DNA from: an uncultured Bacteroidota bacterium | GTDB taxonomy: Bacteria; Bacteroidota; Bacteroidia; UKL13-3 | DNA length: 7,514 nt | Assembly: GCA_903898215.1 (NCBI GenBank) | Contig: CAIUEQ010000140.1 | Coordinates: forward strand, 1 to 7,514 | Direction: 5' to 3' | In this document: in pieces, positions 5,913 to 7,514 of the stretch | How the letters are laid out: each line of letters begins with the position of its first letter | Position numbering within the stretch: the first letter of the stretch is position 1 | The notes under the pieces: model-generated | Told to the model about the DNA's origin: nothing | What the model saw: only the letters and a program-made list of their open reading frames with translations | The model's database searches: none | Program-made: the position numbers and the translations under genes

Positions 5913-7478
5913 ATGAAAAAAAATCTATTTTTATTATCTGCTGCAGTTTTTTGCTCAATTGCATTAATGGCACAAACTGTTTCAAAGTTTAATGGAATAT
6001 TCAAATCTGGAGGATGGCAATTTATTCAGTCATCTCAAACATTTGCAAACGCCAGTTATTACGGACCTCAAAATATTATTTTTGATAAAAACGGGAACGG
6101 TTGGGTACTTGAAGGAATGGGAAGTCGTTTAAGAATTATTGACGCAGGTCAAACTGCAGTTTATTTACGTGCAGGAAATGTATCTGGAACTTCAGGTTCT
6201 TTAAACAATACTGCTGGATCGAATGCCTTATTTCAGAATCCAACTGATTTTGTAATGGACACATCAGGGAATTTTTATATTGCTGATGCAGGCAATAATT
6301 GCATAAGAAAAGTTTCACCATATTTTACATTAGGCAATGTTCAATCAGTAACAACCTTTGCCGGAGTAATGGGAGCTACAGGAGGTTATTTAGATGCAAC
6401 AGGAACTTTGGCGCAGTTTAATGCACCTACAGGTTTAGCAATTGATAATGCAGGAAATATTTATGTTTCTGATTATAACAATCATTGTATCCGTAAAATC
6501 ACTCCTTCAGGTGCCGTTTCATTATTAGCAGGAAGCGGAACAGGAAATCCATTAGCTCATGGAAGTATTGATTCAGTTGGAGGCTATGCAAGTTTTTATA
6601 ATCCAAGTGGATTAGGATGGTTTAGTACTACAGAATTATTAGTTGCTGATTTAGGTAATGCAAAAATTAGAAAAGTAAATATTTTAACAGGAAGGGTTAC
6701 TACAATTGCAGGTACAGGAACACCGGGAAATACTGATGGAGATGCATTAACACAAGCAAAGTTTAGTTCACCTACTGATGTTGTGATGGATGGTAATCAA
6801 AATATTTATGTTACAGATGGGTATTCAAATTTGATCAGAAAAATTTCAGGAAGTTGCGTAACAACTTTTGCAGGTAGTGAAATAAATGCCGGAAATGCTC
6901 CTGCAACGGATACCGCTAATGGTATTGGAACTAATGCAAGATTTAATGTGCCTACAGGAATTTCTTTTTATAATGGCGTGTTATATGTTTCTGATTATGG
7001 TAACAATTCGATTCGTAAAATCACGGTTCCTTCATTACCTCAAAGTTCACCAATTGCAAAGTTTTCTATTATTGCATCAGGGTCAACAAACACAGCTTAC
7101 AATTTTATCGACAGTACAGTAGCAACAGTTAATTCAAGAATATGGAGATTTACTCCTAACACAGTTACTTATGTTGGAGGTACAGATTCAACTTCTGCAA
7201 TAGCTCAAATTAAATTTAATGTAAAAGCAAATTATACTGTTACTTTAACTGATCTAAATTGTTGGGGAAAGAATACTAAAACAGCTACAATTAATATTTT
7301 AAATACCGGAGTAAATGAAGTAAATGCTGATAAATATATTTCTGTTTATCCAAATCCTACTAACGGAATATTTGAAATTGATATCAAAGGATGCTGGTTT
7401 CACTTCAATCAAGCTATAATTAGAAAACTATTTAATTTAGGTAAATATGTAAATTTAATTAAAAATCAAATAACTTAA
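5913..7478 (+). CDS. secreted six-bladed NHL propeller protein with PKD-like domain; C-terminus abnormal
   Basis: This is a 521-codon frame with a signal peptide (MKKNLFLLSAAVFCSIALMA, followed by Q21). Six NHL repeats span about residues 51-373, each of the form P-T-x-hydrophobic-x-x-D, GNIYVSDYNNHCIRKI, AG. Six is enough for one closed beta-propeller. A PKD-like, beta-rich domain covers about 379-462. From about 466 comes TGVNEV, then KYISVYPNPTNGIFEIDI, the opening of a type A T9SS C-terminal sorting domain. That domain normally runs about 70-80 residues, but here it stops near residue 492. The remaining residues (GCWFHFNQAIIRKL onward) do not belong to it. The natural product is presumably exported by the T9SS and attached to the surface or released; ligand and function are unknown. 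The gene starts 6 bp after purC and probably shares its transcript. The body is well supported; the stop at 7476-7478 is probably not the native one. Confidence 0.85.
   Translation: MKKNLFLLSAAVFCSIALMAQTVSKFNGIFKSGGWQFIQSSQTFANASYYGPQNIIFDKNGNGWVLEGMGSRLRIIDAGQTAVYLRAGNVSGTSGSLNNTAGSNALFQNPTDFVMDTSGNFYIADAGNNCIRKVSPYFTLGNVQSVTTFAGVMGATGGYLDATGTLAQFNAPTGLAIDNAGNIYVSDYNNHCIRKITPSGAVSLLAGSGTGNPLAHGSIDSVGGYASFYNPSGLGWFSTTELLVADLGNAKIRKVNILTGRVTTIAGTGTPGNTDGDALTQAKFSSPTDVVMDGNQNIYVTDGYSNLIRKISGSCVTTFAGSEINAGNAPATDTANGIGTNARFNVPTGISFYNGVLYVSDYGNNSIRKITVPSLPQSSPIAKFSIIASGSTNTAYNFIDSTVATVNSRIWRFTPNTVTYVGGTDSTSAIAQIKFNVKANYTVTLTDLNCWGKNTKTATINILNTGVNEVNADKYISVYPNPTNGIFEIDIKGCWFHFNQAIIRKLFNLGKYVNLIKNQIT
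6063..7031 (+). repeat. six NHL repeat units encoding one beta-propeller
   Basis: Six in-frame units begin near residues 51, 107, 168, 228, 285 and 344 of the secreted protein. Units 2 to 6 share a core of F-x-x-P-[TS]-[DG], a short strand, [YL][IV][ASTV][DG] and IRK[IV]. Unit 1 is the most diverged (GPQNIIFDKNGNGWVLEG) and lacks the IRK ending. Glycine-rich spacers with AG[STNV] link the units. DNA similarity is modest but visible: the 15-mer TATGTTTCTGATTAT occurs at 6462-6476 and again at 6984-6998 (units 3 and 6). This points to old internal duplication rather than recent expansion. Confidence 0.85.
7308..7391 (+). other. truncated T9SS type A C-terminal sorting domain
   Basis: Residues 466-493 of the NHL protein (TGVNEV, then VYPNPTNGIFEIDIKG) match the start of the Por secretion / T9SS type A sorting signal: the YPNP motif followed by the first beta-strand. 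The later parts are missing: the I-x-[IV]-[YF]-[DN]-x-x-G strand, the L-x-x-G-x-Y-x-[LIV] strand and the terminal K-[LIV]-[IV] end. Shifting to either other forward frame after 7389 gives stops within about ten codons and no recognisable sorting-domain sequence. A simple frameshift therefore does not explain the loss. Confidence 0.7.
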
Positions 7479-7514
7479 AATTAATTTAATTAGCATTACT
7501 AAATATTAATTTAA
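7389..7514 (+). other. foreign-looking segment: MULE transposase-like tail and AT-rich end
   Basis: From the GGA codon at 7389 the frame encodes about 30 residues (GCWFHFNQAIIRKLFNLG, then KYVNLIKNQIT) before TAA at 7476-7478. The GC-x-FHF-x-Q-A-x-x-RK-x-x-x-LG pattern resembles the segment around the conserved Cys/His of eukaryotic Mutator-like (MULE) transposases. It matches nothing expected in a T9SS sorting domain. The final 36 bases are almost purely A and T, with stops in all three forward frames. The segment could be eukaryotic DNA joined by an assembly chimera, a degraded transposon insertion, or chance. The match rests on recalled motifs over a short stretch. Confidence 0.45.

Noticed and set aside
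6886..7122. 78-codon plus-strand open frame inside the NHL gene
   Set aside because: It is an alternative frame within repetitive NHL coding sequence, without leader or recognisable domain, while the main frame matches NHL and PKD-like patterns throughout.
5913..7478. Reading the NHL protein as a simple frameshifted T9SS protein
   Set aside because: Neither other forward frame after 7389 continues the sorting domain; both stop within about ten codons without the expected strands.
7480..7514. Direct repeat ATTAATTTAA at 7480-7489 and 7505-7514 as a target-site duplication or insertion end
   Set aside because: A 10-mer made only of A and T is expected by chance in this composition, and the copies do not flank any element. 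The window ending on the second copy may be coincidence or a contig break.

Overview
The window is AT-rich throughout and reads as chromosomal DNA of a Bacteroidota (Bacteroidetes) bacterium. The clues are a C-terminal type IX secretion (T9SS) sorting segment (VYPNPTNGIFEID) on the last protein, the phoH–purC pairing, a long (316 aa) PurC, A-rich rather than Shine-Dalgarno leaders, and a TAnnTTTG-type -7 element. I cannot assign a genus. Both edges lack clean gene boundaries: the left edge lies inside a gene, and the right edge lies just past an abnormal gene end.

Layout. Bases 1-1083 (+) hold the 3' part of a polytopic O-antigen ligase/polymerase-like membrane protein. It converges on, and overlaps by 16 bp, a minus-strand cluster read from about 3858 down to 1068. 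In transcription order that cluster is a SAM hydroxide adenosyltransferase-family protein (DUF62), a small ABM-fold monooxygenase-like protein, an exported double-LysM protein with an RlpA-like barrel, and a WaaE/KdtX-type family 2 glycosyltransferase. The genes overlap or lie 6-39 bp apart, so one transcript is likely. A 77-bp divergent spacer (3859-3935) carries the likely promoter of this cluster. It separates the cluster from plus-strand phoH (3936-4892), purC (4956-5906) and an exported six-bladed NHL propeller protein (5913-7478).

Functionally, the left end is about cell-surface glycans and the envelope (ligase, glycosyltransferase, LysM/DPBB protein). The middle and right genes are housekeeping (PhoH ATPase, purine synthesis). 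The last gene is a secreted surface protein, only 6 bp behind purC.

The strongest anomaly is at the right end. The T9SS sorting domain of the NHL protein is cut off after about 25 residues. The frame then runs into about 30 residues beginning GCWFHFNQAIIRKL, which resemble the GC-x-FHF-x-Q-A-x-x-RK motif of eukaryotic MULE (Mutator-like) transposases. A chimeric assembly end or an insertion junction fits better than a natural protein end. Two other proteins look like catalytically altered family members: the DUF62 protein keeps Asp but has Lys and Pro where Arg and His are expected, and the RlpA-like barrel has lost its DRGPF Asp. I see no tRNA, rRNA, CRISPR array or complete mobile element, and no clearly undescribed multi-gene system.
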